Shown: positions 26,269 through 35,666, numbered from the stretch's first letter. The stretch is 64,000 nt of DNA from an uncultured Pontibacter sp. (GCA_947499125.1 CANMMP010000001.1:992001-1056000); one strand, 5' to 3'. Notes: generated by a model from the letters alone, not told the origin. A program made the numbers and translations.

Positions 26269-27183
26269 ATGAGAGCCTCTGCTGCCTTTCTCCGACCATT
26301 TATACTTACCTGCTGCCTTTTATTCTTTTCAGGTAATTACATTACTGCCATTGCCCAAACCGATACAACTGCCACGCAAACTGCCACACCGCAGCGCTGG
26401 ATAGTTGAGACCAAAGATGGCTCGGTGTACCAGGGCATTTTTCTGGGTCATGATGAAAATGGCTTTAGGTTGCAGACTGAAAGCGCGGGCATTATAACTA
26501 TACCAAACAGCCAGGTAAAGCGCACTCAAATACTTGCCGAACGCAACTATAAGAACGGGGAATACTGGTACGAGAACCCTAATTCGAGCCGTTATTTGTT
26601 TGGCCCATCTGCCTTCAGCCTTAAGAAAGGGGAAGTGTATTATCAGAACACCTACCTGGTGCTTAACTCCTTTAACTATGGACTTACAGATAATTTCACT
26701 ATTGGCGGCGGCTTCGAATTGATCTCTACTTTTTCGGGAGATCCTACTTTTTTCATTACTCCAAAATATACCTTTCCGGTGGCAGAAAAATGGCGTGCAG
26801 GTGCCGGCGTATTTTATTTAACCACAACCCTCGGCGAAAACAATTTCTCAGGGTTAGGTATTGGCTATGGCATTTTAACTTATGGCAACTCTGATAACAA
26901 CGCTACCTTAGGTATGGGTTATGGTTATGGAGATGGTGAATTTGCCGACATCCCTGTTTTTACACTGAGCGGTATGAAACGTATAAGCCGCAAACTTGGC
27001 CTGGTAACTGAAAACTGGTTCGTCCCCAGCCAGGACATAAGTGGCGGTATCTATTCGTATGGCATACGCTTTATGGGCGAGCGCATTACCGTAGACCTCG
27101 CTTTCCTGAATAACAGGGACATTGCAGAAACTATTTTTATAGGTGTGCCATATGTTGATTTTGTAGTTAAATTCGGGAAATAA
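26269..27183 (+). CDS. Putative outer-membrane beta-barrel protein
   Basis: A 304-residue exported protein with a signal peptide ending near ITAIAQ. A small N-terminal strand domain (residues 40-90: TKDGSVYQGIFLGHDENGFRLQT) resembles an SH3/Sm-like barrel often found before porin-like regions. It is followed by alternating aromatic and glycine-rich strands with repeated GxGxGYG patterns (GLGIGYG, GMGYGYG) and a terminal YVDFVVKFGK ending in a charged residue. I infer an outer-membrane barrel; cargo is unknown. The MazG-like gene follows within 9 bases. Confidence 0.7.
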   Translation: MRASAAFLRPFILTCCLLFFSGNYITAIAQTDTTATQTATPQRWIVETKDGSVYQGIFLGHDENGFRLQTESAGIITIPNSQVKRTQILAERNYKNGEYWYENPNSSRYLFGPSAFSLKKGEVYYQNTYLVLNSFNYGLTDNFTIGGGFELISTFSGDPTFFITPKYTFPVAEKWRAGAGVFYLTTTLGENNFSGLGIGYGILTYGNSDNNATLGMGYGYGDGEFADIPVFTLSGMKRISRKLGLVTENWFVPSQDISGGIYSYGIRFMGERITVDLAFLNNRDIAETIFIGVPYVDFVVKFGK

Positions 27184-27192
27184 AACCTGACC

Positions 27193-27519
27193 ATGACCAT
27201 ACAAGACGCGCAACAGATAGTAGATAACTGGATAAAAGAAAACGGCGTGCGCTATTTCAGTGAGCTCACCAATATGGCTATACTTACCGAAGAAGTAGGC
27301 GAAGTCGCACGCATCATTTCACGGCAATACGGCGAGCAATCTTTCAAGAAAAGTGATACCGGTAAAGACCTTGGAGATGAATTAGCCGATGTGCTCTTTG
27401 TACTGATCTGCCTGGCCAACCAAACCGGCGTAAACCTGACCGAAGCCCTGGAAAAAAATCTCGCTAAAAAAACAGAACGCGACAGCGATCGCCATAAACA
27501 AAACCCGAAGTTGCAGTAA
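27193..27519 (+). CDS. MazG-like nucleotide pyrophosphohydrolase
   Basis: A 108-residue all-alpha NTP pyrophosphatase, single-domain as in MazG-like house-cleaning enzymes. Metal-binding motifs are TEEVGEVAR (E-E-x-x-E) and DLGDELADVLF (E-x-x-D), giving the expected four acidic ligands. It would hydrolyse non-canonical dNTPs to monophosphate and pyrophosphate. It lies 9 bases after the barrel gene and may share its transcript. Confidence 0.92.
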   Translation: MTIQDAQQIVDNWIKENGVRYFSELTNMAILTEEVGEVARIISRQYGEQSFKKSDTGKDLGDELADVLFVLICLANQTGVNLTEALEKNLAKKTERDSDRHKQNPKLQ

Positions 27520-27535
27520 GTAAATTTGGAGAAAG

Positions 27536-27564
27536 TGTCCCCTTGAGGGGACTACAGGGGTGTA
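27536..27564. repeat. C-rich/G-rich hairpin repeat
   Basis: TCCCCTTGAGGGGACTACAG followed by GGGTGTAG; the same family as the hairpins in the composite repeats, here as a lone copy between mazG-like and comB. Confidence 0.6.
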
Positions 27565-27697
27565 GATCCAGTTGCAAAAGTCATCTGCTTTAAACTCTGC
27601 TAACTCCCTTTACTGGCGCGGATTTATAACGCAAGTGCGCCACAGACCCAAACTATAGCTCGACACGAGAGAGGATGCTCACCCCATTTGACTATAA

Positions 27698-27735
27698 AAG
27701 TATAAAGGCCGGTAACTTTACCGGCCTTTATACTT
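27698..27735. terminator. Bidirectional terminator between mazG-like gene and comB
   Basis: An 18-bp perfect inverted repeat (AAGTATAAAGGCCGGTAA with its complement) around a 2-base centre; it reaches into the last base of the comB stop codon. The outer stem is the AAGTATA/TATACTT word. Confidence 0.88.
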
Positions 27736-28460
27736 TATGCTTCAGCGCTTTTGGCAAGCAGGTCAATTAACCTATCCTCCTTCCAGACCGGCAACACATT
27801 ATACTTATCTTCTTCTAAACAGAACGCTACATCTTTAGTAATATCCAGGCGAAGCAGGCGCTGCACATGCGACGACTGTTGAAGAAACGTAAACATATCA
27901 GCCTTGGCGGACCTGTATAAGTATAGCGCAGCTAAAGTGGCGTCGTTAGCAAAGGTAAATTCGCCTTCCAGTCGCTCGGCTAATGCTCCGGCATATAAAG
28001 TATCTTCCAGATTAAAATTGCCTTTCCAGCCGGCACATACCACGATCACATCCAGTTGCAGTTCTTTCAAGTGATTTACTACTGTGCTCAGGTTCAGGAA
28101 AGAGCCAACTATAATTTCTTCGGCATCTTCGGATAAACGGATAGCACGGGTGCCATTTGTTGTTGTGATGGCGATATCCTTACCTTTTACAGTTCCATTC
28201 ATATAACTGAACGGCGAGTTACCCAAGTCAAAACCTTCCGCTTTTTGTCCGTCGCGCTCGGCAGCCGTAAGACAACCTTTATCGCTAAACGCAAGACATT
28301 CTTCCAGTTGCATTACCGGGAAGATCTGAGTTGCTCCATGCGCAAAGGCGGTTGTCATAGTTGAAGTTGCACGCAGTATATCCACGGCCACAACGGCTTT
28401 TCCCTTCAGCTCATACAAGTGCAACAGCTCCGGGCTGAAACACACATCTATACTTGGCAT
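27735..28460 (-). CDS. comB: 2-phosphosulfolactate phosphatase family protein
   Basis: A 241-residue ComB. Seen: a VCFSPEL start, VVAVDILRATSTM, GFDLGNSPF, ITTTNGTRAI and VCAGWKGNFNLEDTLYAG, all signature blocks. In archaea ComB makes sulfolactate for coenzyme M; in bacteria that lack coenzyme M its role is linked to sulfolactate or sulfonate metabolism or is unknown. No other CoM gene is nearby. It lies downstream of gcvT on the same strand, separated by a 25-bp inverted repeat. Confidence 0.92.
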   Translation of the reverse strand: MPSIDVCFSPELLHLYELKGKAVVAVDILRATSTMTTAFAHGATQIFPVMQLEECLAFSDKGCLTAAERDGQKAEGFDLGNSPFSYMNGTVKGKDIAITTTNGTRAIRLSEDAEEIIVGSFLNLSTVVNHLKELQLDVIVVCAGWKGNFNLEDTLYAGALAERLEGEFTFANDATLAALYLYRSAKADMFTFLQQSSHVQRLLRLDITKDVAFCLEEDKYNVLPVWKEDRLIDLLAKSAEA

Positions 28461-28481
28461 TTTTGATTGTTAAATTGTTAG

Positions 28482-28555
28482 ATTGCTAAATGGTTGAATG
28501 GTTAAACTGCAGGAACATGTGCCCCAACAATTTAACCATTCAACCATTTAACAAT
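28482..28555. repeat. 25-bp inverted repeat between gcvT and comB
   Basis: Arms 28482-28506 and 28531-28555 are complementary with a single G:T mismatch, around a 24-base loop. It could terminate or protect the gcvT transcript. TAAATGGTTGAATGG-type sequence also occurs at 10084-10116, so it is probably a dispersed element. Confidence 0.75.
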
Positions 28556-28561
28556 GTAAAA

Positions 28562-29650
28562 TTACTTCTTAAGGATAGGCAGTTTTACGATCTGGCCTTT
28601 CATGTCTTTGTTGCGAACGCGAACGAAGATCTCGGTGCCCGGCTTGCTGAACTCAGTAGTTACATAACCCATACCGATGCCTTTGCCCATAGATGGAGAC
28701 ATGGTACCGGAAGTTACTTCACCGATCTGCTCACCAGCTTCGTTCACGATCTCGTAATGCGCTCTCGGGATAGCTTTCTCCAGCATCTCGAAACCAACCA
28801 GCTTGCGTTTAACACCGGCTTCTTTCTGTGCTTTCAGGTTTTCGGAGTTCACAAATTCCTTGTCAAACTTCGTGATCCAGCCAAGGCCAGCCTCAAGCGG
28901 AGAAGTGGTATCGTTGATGTCGTTACCGTACAGGCAGAAACCCATCTCTAAACGTAAAGTATCGCGGGCACCTAAACCAATCGGCTTAATGCCGTGCTCT
29001 TTGCCAGCTTCCATAATGGCATCAAAAACACGCTTAGCATTCTCGTTCTTCACGTATATCTCGAAACCACCAGAACCGGTATAACCCGTAGCTGAAACGA
29101 TCACGTCATGCACTCCGGCAAACTCGCCTTTATCAAAAGTATAGTACACCATATTAGCCAGGTCCAGCGAGGTAAGCGACTGCAGCGCATCAACCGTTTT
29201 AGGGCCTTGCACCGCAAACAGCGACATCTCATCCGAAATGTTAGTCAGCTTTACACCGCCAGTATTATACTTGTTAACCCACTCCCAGTCTTTATCTATA
29301 TTAGAGGCATTAACTACCAGCATGTAATCTTCTTCGCCCATGCAGTAAACCAGCAGGTCATCTACTATTCCGCTCTGCTCGTTCGGGAAGCACGAATACT
29401 GAATTTTACCCGGTGTAAGTTTAGAAGCATCGTTAGATGTTACGCGCTGTATCAGGTCTAAAGCACCCGGTCCCTGCACCAGGAACTCGCCCATGTGCGA
29501 CACATCAAAAATACCAACGGCATTACGTACCGTGTTGTGCTCTTCCAAATCCGAAGAGTAACGAACTGGCATATTATATCCGGCAAAAGGCACCATTTTA
29601 GCGCCCATTGCTTCGTGTACATCGTTTAAAGCTATTTTCTTTAATTCCAT
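28562..29650 (-). CDS. gcvT: Glycine cleavage system T protein (aminomethyltransferase)
   Basis: A 362-residue GcvT, which takes the aminomethyl group from the lipoylated H protein and forms methylene-THF plus ammonia. The start is [37 protein letters not shown] is the classical block, [12 protein letters not shown] follows, and a C-terminal [20 protein letters not shown] closes the barrel. A candidate -7 box on the minus strand (TACTTTTG, 29689-29682) precedes the ATG. No gcvH or gcvP is adjacent. Confidence 0.97.
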   Translation of the reverse strand: MELKKIALNDVHEAMGAKMVPFAGYNMPVRYSSDLEEHNTVRNAVGIFDVSHMGEFLVQGPGALDLIQRVTSNDASKLTPGKIQYSCFPNEQSGIVDDLLVYCMGEEDYMLVVNASNIDKDWEWVNKYNTGGVKLTNISDEMSLFAVQGPKTVDALQSLTSLDLANMVYYTFDKGEFAGVHDVIVSATGYTGSGGFEIYVKNENAKRVFDAIMEAGKEHGIKPIGLGARDTLRLEMGFCLYGNDINDTTSPLEAGLGWITKFDKEFVNSENLKAQKEAGVKRKLVGFEMLEKAIPRAHYEIVNEAGEQIGEVTSGTMSPSMGKGIGMGYVTTEFSKPGTEIFVRVRNKDMKGQIVKLPILKK

Positions 29651-29785
29651 GATCTTATACTTTTCTCAAGGTGTTGTGTAGCAAAAGTAACTAAACTTTT
29701 TTATCTCTTATGGCTGAATTCTTAAATTGTTGGTGGCTGTTTGATCCACAGTTGAACTCAGAATTCATGTATCAGTCTGTTCAAA

Positions 29786-29826
29786 AATCCTGTTCATCCT
29801 TTCATCCTGTAAATCCTGATTCAGAC
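29786..29826. repeat. Degenerate ATCCTG direct repeats
   Basis: Four imperfect units starting AATCCTG, CATCCTT, CATCCTG and AATCCTG, spaced 9-11 bases apart, lie upstream of gcvT and just after the symporter stop (minus strand). It is short and low-complexity. Confidence 0.5.
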
Positions 29827-29834
29827 AAAAGAAT

Positions 29835-31547
29835 CTATACTTTCTCTATCTCCTTATTCCCAATTAAACCCTGAAGTATAAACCCGAACAATATCACGGC
29901 TACACAGCCAATCACATTGAACCACAGGAAGGCGATATCTGTGAAGTAGAAACAGTAGAGCACCACCAACTCGGCAAGTATAGCTGCAAAGAAAACAGCG
30001 TTGCCTTTGATGCGCTTAAAGTAAAAAGCCACCAGAAAAATGCCTAGTATAGTTCCGTAGAAAATAGAGCCAATGATATTTACCGCCTGTATCAGGTTAT
30101 CTAACAGGGATGCGTAAGTGGCGAAAAGTATAGCCAGCAAGCCCCAGCCCAAGGTAAATAACCGCGACGCATTCAGGTAATGCGTGGGTGAGCCCTTACT
30201 ATTTACAGAGCGTTTATAGATGTCGACTACCGTGGTGGATGCCAGTGCATTTAATTCAGAAGCCGTGGACGACATGGCCGCCGAGAAAATTACAGCCAGC
30301 AGTAAACCAACCAGTCCGGTCGGCAGATACTTCATCACGAACGATATAAAAACGTAATCTGTATCTTTTACTTCAGCATCGGGAGTAGCTGTTTTAATGA
30401 CTGTTTTTACCTGCTCGCGTACTTCTTTTCCGGCTGTGGTATAGTTCTCTACCTTAGTTTGTGCGACTGCTATAGCTGGTTCGTTCTCTGTTTTAATAGC
30501 TGCTACCAGATCGTGCACTGCTGCCTGTTTCTGCTCGAAAATAGAGCTATACTCTGTTTCTAAAGTGCGAAGTTCGTCGGCGTGGGCTGTGGCGTATACT
30601 TTGTTCTTGGCAGCTTCATTAAAGAACACCGGCGGCTGATTGAACTGGTAAAAAACAAACACCATCACCCCGATAAACAGTATCAGGAATTGCATTGGTA
30701 TCTTCAGCAAGCCATTAAAAAGCAAGCCCAGTCTACTCTCCCCTATCGACTTTCCTCCTAAATAACGGGCTACCTGGCTTTGGTCGGTGCCAAAGTATGA
30801 TAATGCTAAAAACAAGCCACCTGTTATGCCAGACCAGAAGTTATAACGATCGTCCCAACTGGTTTCCCAGTCCCAGGAAAAGTCTACGATATTCATTTTG
30901 CCCAGCTTTCCGGCTACAGCTACCGCATCTCCGAAACCAACATTGTCTGGCAGGTAACTCACCACCATAAACCCAGCCACGATCATACCGCCCATCATCA
31001 CGGCCATCTGCTGTTTTTGGGTTACGCTTACCGCCTTCGTACCACCCGACATAGTATAAATAATCACCACTACTCCAATGATCAGGTTAGTTATTGTCAG
31101 ACTCCAGCCCAGCATGGTAGAAAGTATAATGGCCGGCGCATAAATAGTAATACCAGCCGCCAAGCCACGCTGCACCAGGAAAAGCATCGCAGCCAATGAG
31201 CGCGTTTTTAAATCGAAGCGATTCTCCAGGAACTCGTAAGCCGTGTATACTTTAAGCCGATAAAAGATTGGGATAATGGTAACCGAAATGATGACCATAG
31301 CGATAGGCAAACCGAAGTAGAACTGTATAAAACGCATTCCATCTTCATAGGCCTGTCCGGGTGTGGAAAGGAAAGTGATGGCGCTAGCCTGTGTTGCCAT
31401 AATGGACAAGCCGATGGTCCACCACTTCATGGAGTTGTCGCCTTTCAGGTAGCCTTCAATGTCTTTGCTGCCGCGGGTTTTCCAGATGCCGTAAATTACT
31501 ATAAAGCCGATAGTGCCCAACAGCACGATCCAGTCGAGTGGTCTCAT
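29835..31547 (-). CDS. Sodium:solute symporter (SSS family)
   Basis: A 570-residue transporter of the SSS family with about 13 membrane helices. Seen: MRPLDWIVLLGTIG, then SIMATQASAITFLSTPGQAYEDG in the first core helices, YTMSGGTKAVSVT, YFGTDQSQVARYLGGKS (the classical SSS block) and FSAAMSSTASELNALASTTVVDIYK, which holds Na2-site serines. A soluble helical insert (about residues 320-380) is unusual but occurs in Bacteroidota members. Its ATG overlaps the stop of the 48-residue gene upstream, and a PIG-L deacetylase precedes that, suggesting uptake of a sugar or amino-sugar product. Confidence 0.93.
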   Translation of the reverse strand: MRPLDWIVLLGTIGFIVIYGIWKTRGSKDIEGYLKGDNSMKWWTIGLSIMATQASAITFLSTPGQAYEDGMRFIQFYFGLPIAMVIISVTIIPIFYRLKVYTAYEFLENRFDLKTRSLAAMLFLVQRGLAAGITIYAPAIILSTMLGWSLTITNLIIGVVVIIYTMSGGTKAVSVTQKQQMAVMMGGMIVAGFMVVSYLPDNVGFGDAVAVAGKLGKMNIVDFSWDWETSWDDRYNFWSGITGGLFLALSYFGTDQSQVARYLGGKSIGESRLGLLFNGLLKIPMQFLILFIGVMVFVFYQFNQPPVFFNEAAKNKVYATAHADELRTLETEYSSIFEQKQAAVHDLVAAIKTENEPAIAVAQTKVENYTTAGKEVREQVKTVIKTATPDAEVKDTDYVFISFVMKYLPTGLVGLLLAVIFSAAMSSTASELNALASTTVVDIYKRSVNSKGSPTHYLNASRLFTLGWGLLAILFATYASLLDNLIQAVNIIGSIFYGTILGIFLVAFYFKRIKGNAVFFAAILAELVVLYCFYFTDIAFLWFNVIGCVAVILFGFILQGLIGNKEIEKV

Positions 31548-31690
31548 TCGTAGAGTTTGGTGATGATGTAGAACAGAACGATCATAAAAGCCAGGTTGCC
31601 CAGCACAAGCCAGTACATGCCTTTCCAGCTCTTAAAAAACGGCGGCTTTTCTATAGGTAGTTCTTCGTCTACAGGTTGATTGTCTTTCAT
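31544..31690 (-). CDS. 48-residue single-pass membrane protein upstream of the symporter
   Basis: An ATG at 31690 opens a 48-residue frame ending in TGA that overlaps the symporter ATG (ATGA, 4-base overlap counting both). The N-terminal 22 residues are acidic and proline-rich (MKDNQPVDEELPIEKPPFF). Then KSWKGMYWLVLGNLAFMIVL begins a single hydrophobic segment, and the tail is YIITKLYE. The tight translational coupling and the clean charge-then-TM layout argue it is real, probably an accessory subunit of the symporter or an insertion aid. No family is recognised. Confidence 0.75.
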   Translation of the reverse strand: MKDNQPVDEELPIEKPPFFKSWKGMYWLVLGNLAFMIVLFYIITKLYE

Positions 31691-31780
31691 TTTTTTGATG
31701 ATGGACTTATTGACAAAAAACAAAGGAATTGGCTATACTTTTGGTCTTTTGTCCTTTGTCGAATGGTCAAAATGTCAATT

Positions 31781-34321
31781 CTACTTTATACTTGACTTAG
31801 CTGCGTTACCAGAATCCTTGTTTCTGCCCAGCGAGATAAGGTTAACGAACAAACGATAAGCGCCCGGTACGCCGGCAGGCAACTCCCTGAACCACGAATA
31901 ACCGGTATATATGTAATTACCTTTGCCATACTTTGCTACCAGCAGGCCACCATCGCGGGCAGGCTCACCGGGGTCGTTAGACGAAAGTATAGCTTCGTAT
32001 TCCGGGCTCCACTCGTTGGGGAAGTATAAACCGCGCTCCTGCACCCAGCCTTCAAAATCTTTTTTGGTGATCTTGTTTGGCATATTCAGTACCGGATGGC
32101 TCGGTTTCAGTAACCTTACTTCTGCTTCTTCTACCGTCACTCTGTCGCGTGATAGTTTAAGCGGATACGGCCCTACATTAGGCAGCACGAGTGCATGGTT
32201 AGTGTTGTACTGCACAATTAAATTACCACCGTTTTTCACGTACTCCATTAAAGTTGATTGATGATGTTTTAGCCTATCGACGGTGTTATAAGCGCGCACG
32301 CCAAGTATAATCGCATCGAATTGTTGCAGGTAACTCAGGCGCATATCGCCGTCGCGCAGCATGGTAACATCGTAACCGATCTGGCGCAAACTGGTTGGTA
32401 TGTCGTCGCCGGCTCCCATTATATAGCCGATCTTTTCACCATTCTTTTTCAGGTCCAGCTTCACGATCTTAGCCTTAGCCTCGGGGAAAGTAATTTGCGC
32501 CGGAATGTGGCTATAATTGATCTCATTCAGGCTTTGGCTATAGTTTTTGCCATCTATAGTTGCCACTGCATTTAATTCCGCTTCATGCTGGCCTTTTGGT
32601 GGTGTAACTATAAAAGCGACATTTTGCTCTGCTCCTTTTGCTGCAAGGTTAAAATCTATACTTGCAGGCTCGGCTTTCCAGCCTTTAGGAAGATCTAAAG
32701 CAACCTTACCAGAAGTGTTAGCTCTACCGGCTTTTACACGCACATTCACCTGCTTCGGTTCCTGGTCGGCAAACATGTATACTCCCTCGGCTACATTCAC
32801 AAAAACTGGTGGCGTAACTATAAAAGGGCGGTATACTTCTCCTTCTACCGGGTCGGTACGCTTATATACTACAGGTACAGTTATTTGTAGTGGCTCACCG
32901 GCAACAGCCAAATTAAAGGCTACTTCAGCAGCAGGATCGTTCTCGGGTTTACCAACATTATCAAATCCATCTACAGCAAACATGCCCAGCGTACCCGGCT
33001 TGCGCAGCCAGTAAGGTTGCGAGTAAGCCATTGTTGCAGGCAGTTTTATAGTTGTGCTATACTTTATAGGTTGGTTAGGTGCCAACTTATTCTGAAGTGT
33101 GGTATCGTTGGTTGCAAATTTATAGTTGATGGAGTTTATAGTTACCGAAGTAGCGGAGCGGTTGATGGCTTCGATGTTAAACTGAACCGGCTGGCCCGGG
33201 GCAGCAGAATAATCCGAGGCCGTAACTTCCAGGTATAAGCCCAACGCATCCTGTATCACTTCATTAATGGCATCAGTCTTTAGCTTTTTCCAATGGTTAT
33301 CCGGTAGTTTTTGTAGTTCTTTTCGGGCGGCTAATAAGGTCGGAACTATAGCTGCCGGTTCGGTTGGTTTATAGGTATCAATGGCTTTCTGAATGAGCTT
33401 TTCCACTTTATCGCCACCTTTTACGCGGCTCCAGTTAGTTGCTATGCCTTCCAGTAATTCCTTATCAGCTTTATCTCCTTTGGTGTGTTGCAGGTATTCT
33501 ATACTTGTACCCCGCGATGATGTCGCACCAAACCCCTGGCTTTTGTGCATACTACGGCTTGCTGCCGCAATCTCACCATAAGACTCACCTAATAAAGGAT
33601 TATAGCCACCAACATCTACCTGTAGCAGTTTGTCTACATATTTATCGAACTCTGCTTGGCTCCCGAACGACCAGACACCAGTATTCCATAGTAGTCGCTT
33701 TGGCTGCCATACTTCCACGTACTTTAGTTGCTCCGGGAAACGCTTCGGGTCGGCGGCGGCGGTAAAGGCTTCTTCGGCAAGTATAGCTGAAGCCGTATGT
33801 TGCCCGTGGCCCGCTCGTTCATCGGGCGGAAAGCGCGTGATCATCACATCCGGTCTGAACTTACGGATCACCCATACCATATCGGCCAGCACCTGTTCTT
33901 TGTCCCAGATGTTAAAGGTTTCGTCGGCATTTTTGGAGTACCCAAAGTCGTTGGCTCGGGTAAAAAACTGCACACCACCATCGGTGCGACGGGCCTGCAG
34001 CAACTCCTGTGTGCGTATAATTCCCAGTTCTTCGCGTATTTCGGGCCCTACCAGGTTCTGGCCGCCATCGCCGCGGGTAATAGAAAGGTAACCGGTGTTG
34101 TATAATTTCTCGTTGCCCAGATGCGTTATCAGGCGGGTATTCTCGTCGTCGGGGTGAGCAGCGATATATAAAACCGAGCCCAGTACATTCAGTTTTTTAA
34201 GCTGATGCAGGATGTCGGAAGAAGATGCTTTTTCAGGTGCCTGGGCCTGTACAACCGGGCCGGAAAGTAACAGCAGACTTAACGCAAGTAGGAGTTTATA
34301 CTTAAAAGAGTAAAGTTTCAT
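31781..34321 (-). CDS. PIG-L/LmbE-family deacetylase with C-terminal GATase-like domain
   Basis: An 846-residue exported protein; the signal peptide ends near GPVVQAQA. Residues about 45-270 are a PIG-L zinc de-N-acetylase, with the AAHPDDEN metal motif and GHGQHTAS providing the later His. A beta-sandwich middle follows. The C-terminal 200 residues (GYIMGAGDDIPTSLRQIGYD, DAIILGVRAYNT, YVKNGGNLIVQY) look like a class I glutamine-amidotransferase-like fold that often caps such proteins in Bacteroidota. It would deacetylate an N-acetyl sugar in the periplasm or outside the cell. It is probably co-transcribed with the small membrane gene and symporter downstream. Confidence 0.9.
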   Translation of the reverse strand: MKLYSFKYKLLLALSLLLLSGPVVQAQAPEKASSSDILHQLKKLNVLGSVLYIAAHPDDENTRLITHLGNEKLYNTGYLSITRGDGGQNLVGPEIREELGIIRTQELLQARRTDGGVQFFTRANDFGYSKNADETFNIWDKEQVLADMVWVIRKFRPDVMITRFPPDERAGHGQHTASAILAEEAFTAAADPKRFPEQLKYVEVWQPKRLLWNTGVWSFGSQAEFDKYVDKLLQVDVGGYNPLLGESYGEIAAASRSMHKSQGFGATSSRGTSIEYLQHTKGDKADKELLEGIATNWSRVKGGDKVEKLIQKAIDTYKPTEPAAIVPTLLAARKELQKLPDNHWKKLKTDAINEVIQDALGLYLEVTASDYSAAPGQPVQFNIEAINRSATSVTINSINYKFATNDTTLQNKLAPNQPIKYSTTIKLPATMAYSQPYWLRKPGTLGMFAVDGFDNVGKPENDPAAEVAFNLAVAGEPLQITVPVVYKRTDPVEGEVYRPFIVTPPVFVNVAEGVYMFADQEPKQVNVRVKAGRANTSGKVALDLPKGWKAEPASIDFNLAAKGAEQNVAFIVTPPKGQHEAELNAVATIDGKNYSQSLNEINYSHIPAQITFPEAKAKIVKLDLKKNGEKIGYIMGAGDDIPTSLRQIGYDVTMLRDGDMRLSYLQQFDAIILGVRAYNTVDRLKHHQSTLMEYVKNGGNLIVQYNTNHALVLPNVGPYPLKLSRDRVTVEEAEVRLLKPSHPVLNMPNKITKKDFEGWVQERGLYFPNEWSPEYEAILSSNDPGEPARDGGLLVAKYGKGNYIYTGYSWFRELPAGVPGAYRLFVNLISLGRNKDSGNAAKSSIK

Positions 34322-34606
34322 AGTTATAGGTAACGCTTACAATGTTGTTGCAGGCCAAGCTGCTTACAAGTAAGTAAAGCTAATCAAATTGTATGAAAAT
34401 AATAAATCACAGAAACAACCAAAATAAAGCACTTCCAGTAAATCATATCTCGCCCAGAATAGTACAGTTATCGTTATACTATATAGATAATATTCAATTA
34501 TTACTCGCTTAAATATACAATTACATCACCATTTATTTGAACTAATATTTAAACAGAATAGTCTATATTTGAAATATTTAAACATAAAATAAAAATATAT
34601 AGAAGC

Positions 34607-34637
34607 TTGTTTCTATATACGCCGAGCACTATATTTG
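34607..34637 (+). promoter_or_regulatory. Candidate Bacteroidota promoter (TTG - 20 nt - TATATTTG)
   Basis: The 460-base gap 34322-34781 has no gene other than its AT-rich leader. It contains TTG (34607-34609) and TATATTTG (34630-34637), a match to the -33/-7 consensus with 20 nt between. A transcript start near 34643 would leave about 140 bases of leader before the ATG at 34782. The call is by pattern only. Confidence 0.6.
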
Positions 34638-34781
34638 TAGTAGTTAAAGAACTTATTGATTTTTTCTGTTAAAGATTTAGCACTTCAAGTAAACACAACG
34701 GGTAGCATCAACAATAGATTTTATATATAACAACAGTTGTATATATGCGCTACCGGGAGAGTTTGCCTTCAACAGACCGTT

Positions 34782-35477
34782 ATGGCACAACAACTGGAAA
34801 GTAAGATTGAAGACTACGCGTTCGATTATCTTAAAAACTATTACACCCAACAGTTTACAGCTGAAAATGTATTTGTAAGCCAGCATGAGCAAACAAAACG
34901 TGGACAGCAAATAGACGGCCTGTTAACTTTTAAGCGCCCCGCTGACGAGTTATTCGTTGCTAATATCAGCATGGAACAGTCGCAGCAACTGGCTGGTTTG
35001 CTTACAAACTATAAAAAGAATGGTTTAGGCAAATTGCGTTTTCTTACTCCCCTGCTGGTATCTTTAATATGCTTTGCAATTGGCCGCTCAATGGGTAATG
35101 TTGTTGTTATGTTTATTGCCCCGGTAGTTGTTGCTCCGGTTAGCTTTATGCTGCATACTTACCTGATCAAAAAATTCCGTAACCGCCAGGTGGAAACTAT
35201 AATTGAAAAAGTAAGAACATTGCCTGCCAACGAAAAATGGATAGGTCTTTCTATGAGCAGCCTGGTTTTCAGAAATAACCCATTAGCTAAATTTACACTG
35301 GAACTTTGCCACGAGAAAGGCTTAGGTCTGATATCGGTTGGCAAGCGTAACAAAGTTGTTTTGTTGCAGCGTCCAACAAACAAAGAAAGCCGCCGTGGCG
35401 ATTACCTGAGCCATTATAACTCCGAAGATAATATCCGTCGTGCTATAAACGAGAATCACGTGTTGCGTGTAGCATAA
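34782..35477 (+). CDS. Membrane protein with N-terminal nuclease-like domain, unknown
   Basis: The frame opens at 34737; the ATG at 34782 (MAQQLESKIEDYAFDYL) is preferred because the upstream residues are not protein-like; it gives 231 residues. Residues 1-70 (YAFDYLKNYYTQQFTAENVFVSQ, then GQQIDGLLTF) resemble the start of restriction-endonuclease-like folds, though the full D-(E/Q)-x-K core is not clear. Two membrane helices follow (residues about 92-135), then a cytoplasmic domain with KWIGLSMSSLVFRNNPLAKF. Function is unknown. A strong terminator follows. Confidence 0.7.
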   Translation: MAQQLESKIEDYAFDYLKNYYTQQFTAENVFVSQHEQTKRGQQIDGLLTFKRPADELFVANISMEQSQQLAGLLTNYKKNGLGKLRFLTPLLVSLICFAIGRSMGNVVVMFIAPVVVAPVSFMLHTYLIKKFRNRQVETIIEKVRTLPANEKWIGLSMSSLVFRNNPLAKFTLELCHEKGLGLISVGKRNKVVLLQRPTNKESRRGDYLSHYNSEDNIRRAINENHVLRVA

Positions 35478-35493
35478 CAAAATATAAAAGCTT

Positions 35494-35538
35494 AAAAAGC
35501 CCCATGTTTCCTGCAAAGTGAAACATGGGGCTTTTTAT
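35494..35538 (+). terminator. Rho-independent terminator
   Basis: Stem AAAAAGCCCCATGTTT (35494-35509) pairs perfectly with AAACATGGGGCTTTTT (35521-35536), followed by ATTT. Confidence 0.92.
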
Positions 35539-35578
35539 TTAGTACAATACGTATCTGTTAACTTAACTTATAAGTACT

Positions 35579-35659
35579 ATGACGTTGATGATTATTATAG
35601 CATTGGCTATTGCGCTGATTATCGGAATAATTTGGTTTAAATCTCAAACCCCTAAATAA
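35579..35659 (+). CDS. Possible 26-residue single-pass membrane peptide
   Basis: ATG to TAA, 26 residues: a run of about 18 hydrophobic residues (MIIIALAIALIIGIIW) with FKSQTPK as a positively charged tail. It lies between a terminator and a lipoprotein gene that starts 8 bases after its stop. Size, hydrophobic span and clean boundaries suggest a small membrane protein, but chance ORFs of this size are common. Confidence 0.4.
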   Translation: MTLMIIIALAIALIIGIIWFKSQTPK

Positions 35660-35666
35660 CTCACTC

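Noticed and set aside
29651..29834. Possible glycine riboswitch upstream of gcvT
   Set aside because: The leader is AT-rich with no tandem aptamer-like conserved G-rich blocks; nothing supports it.
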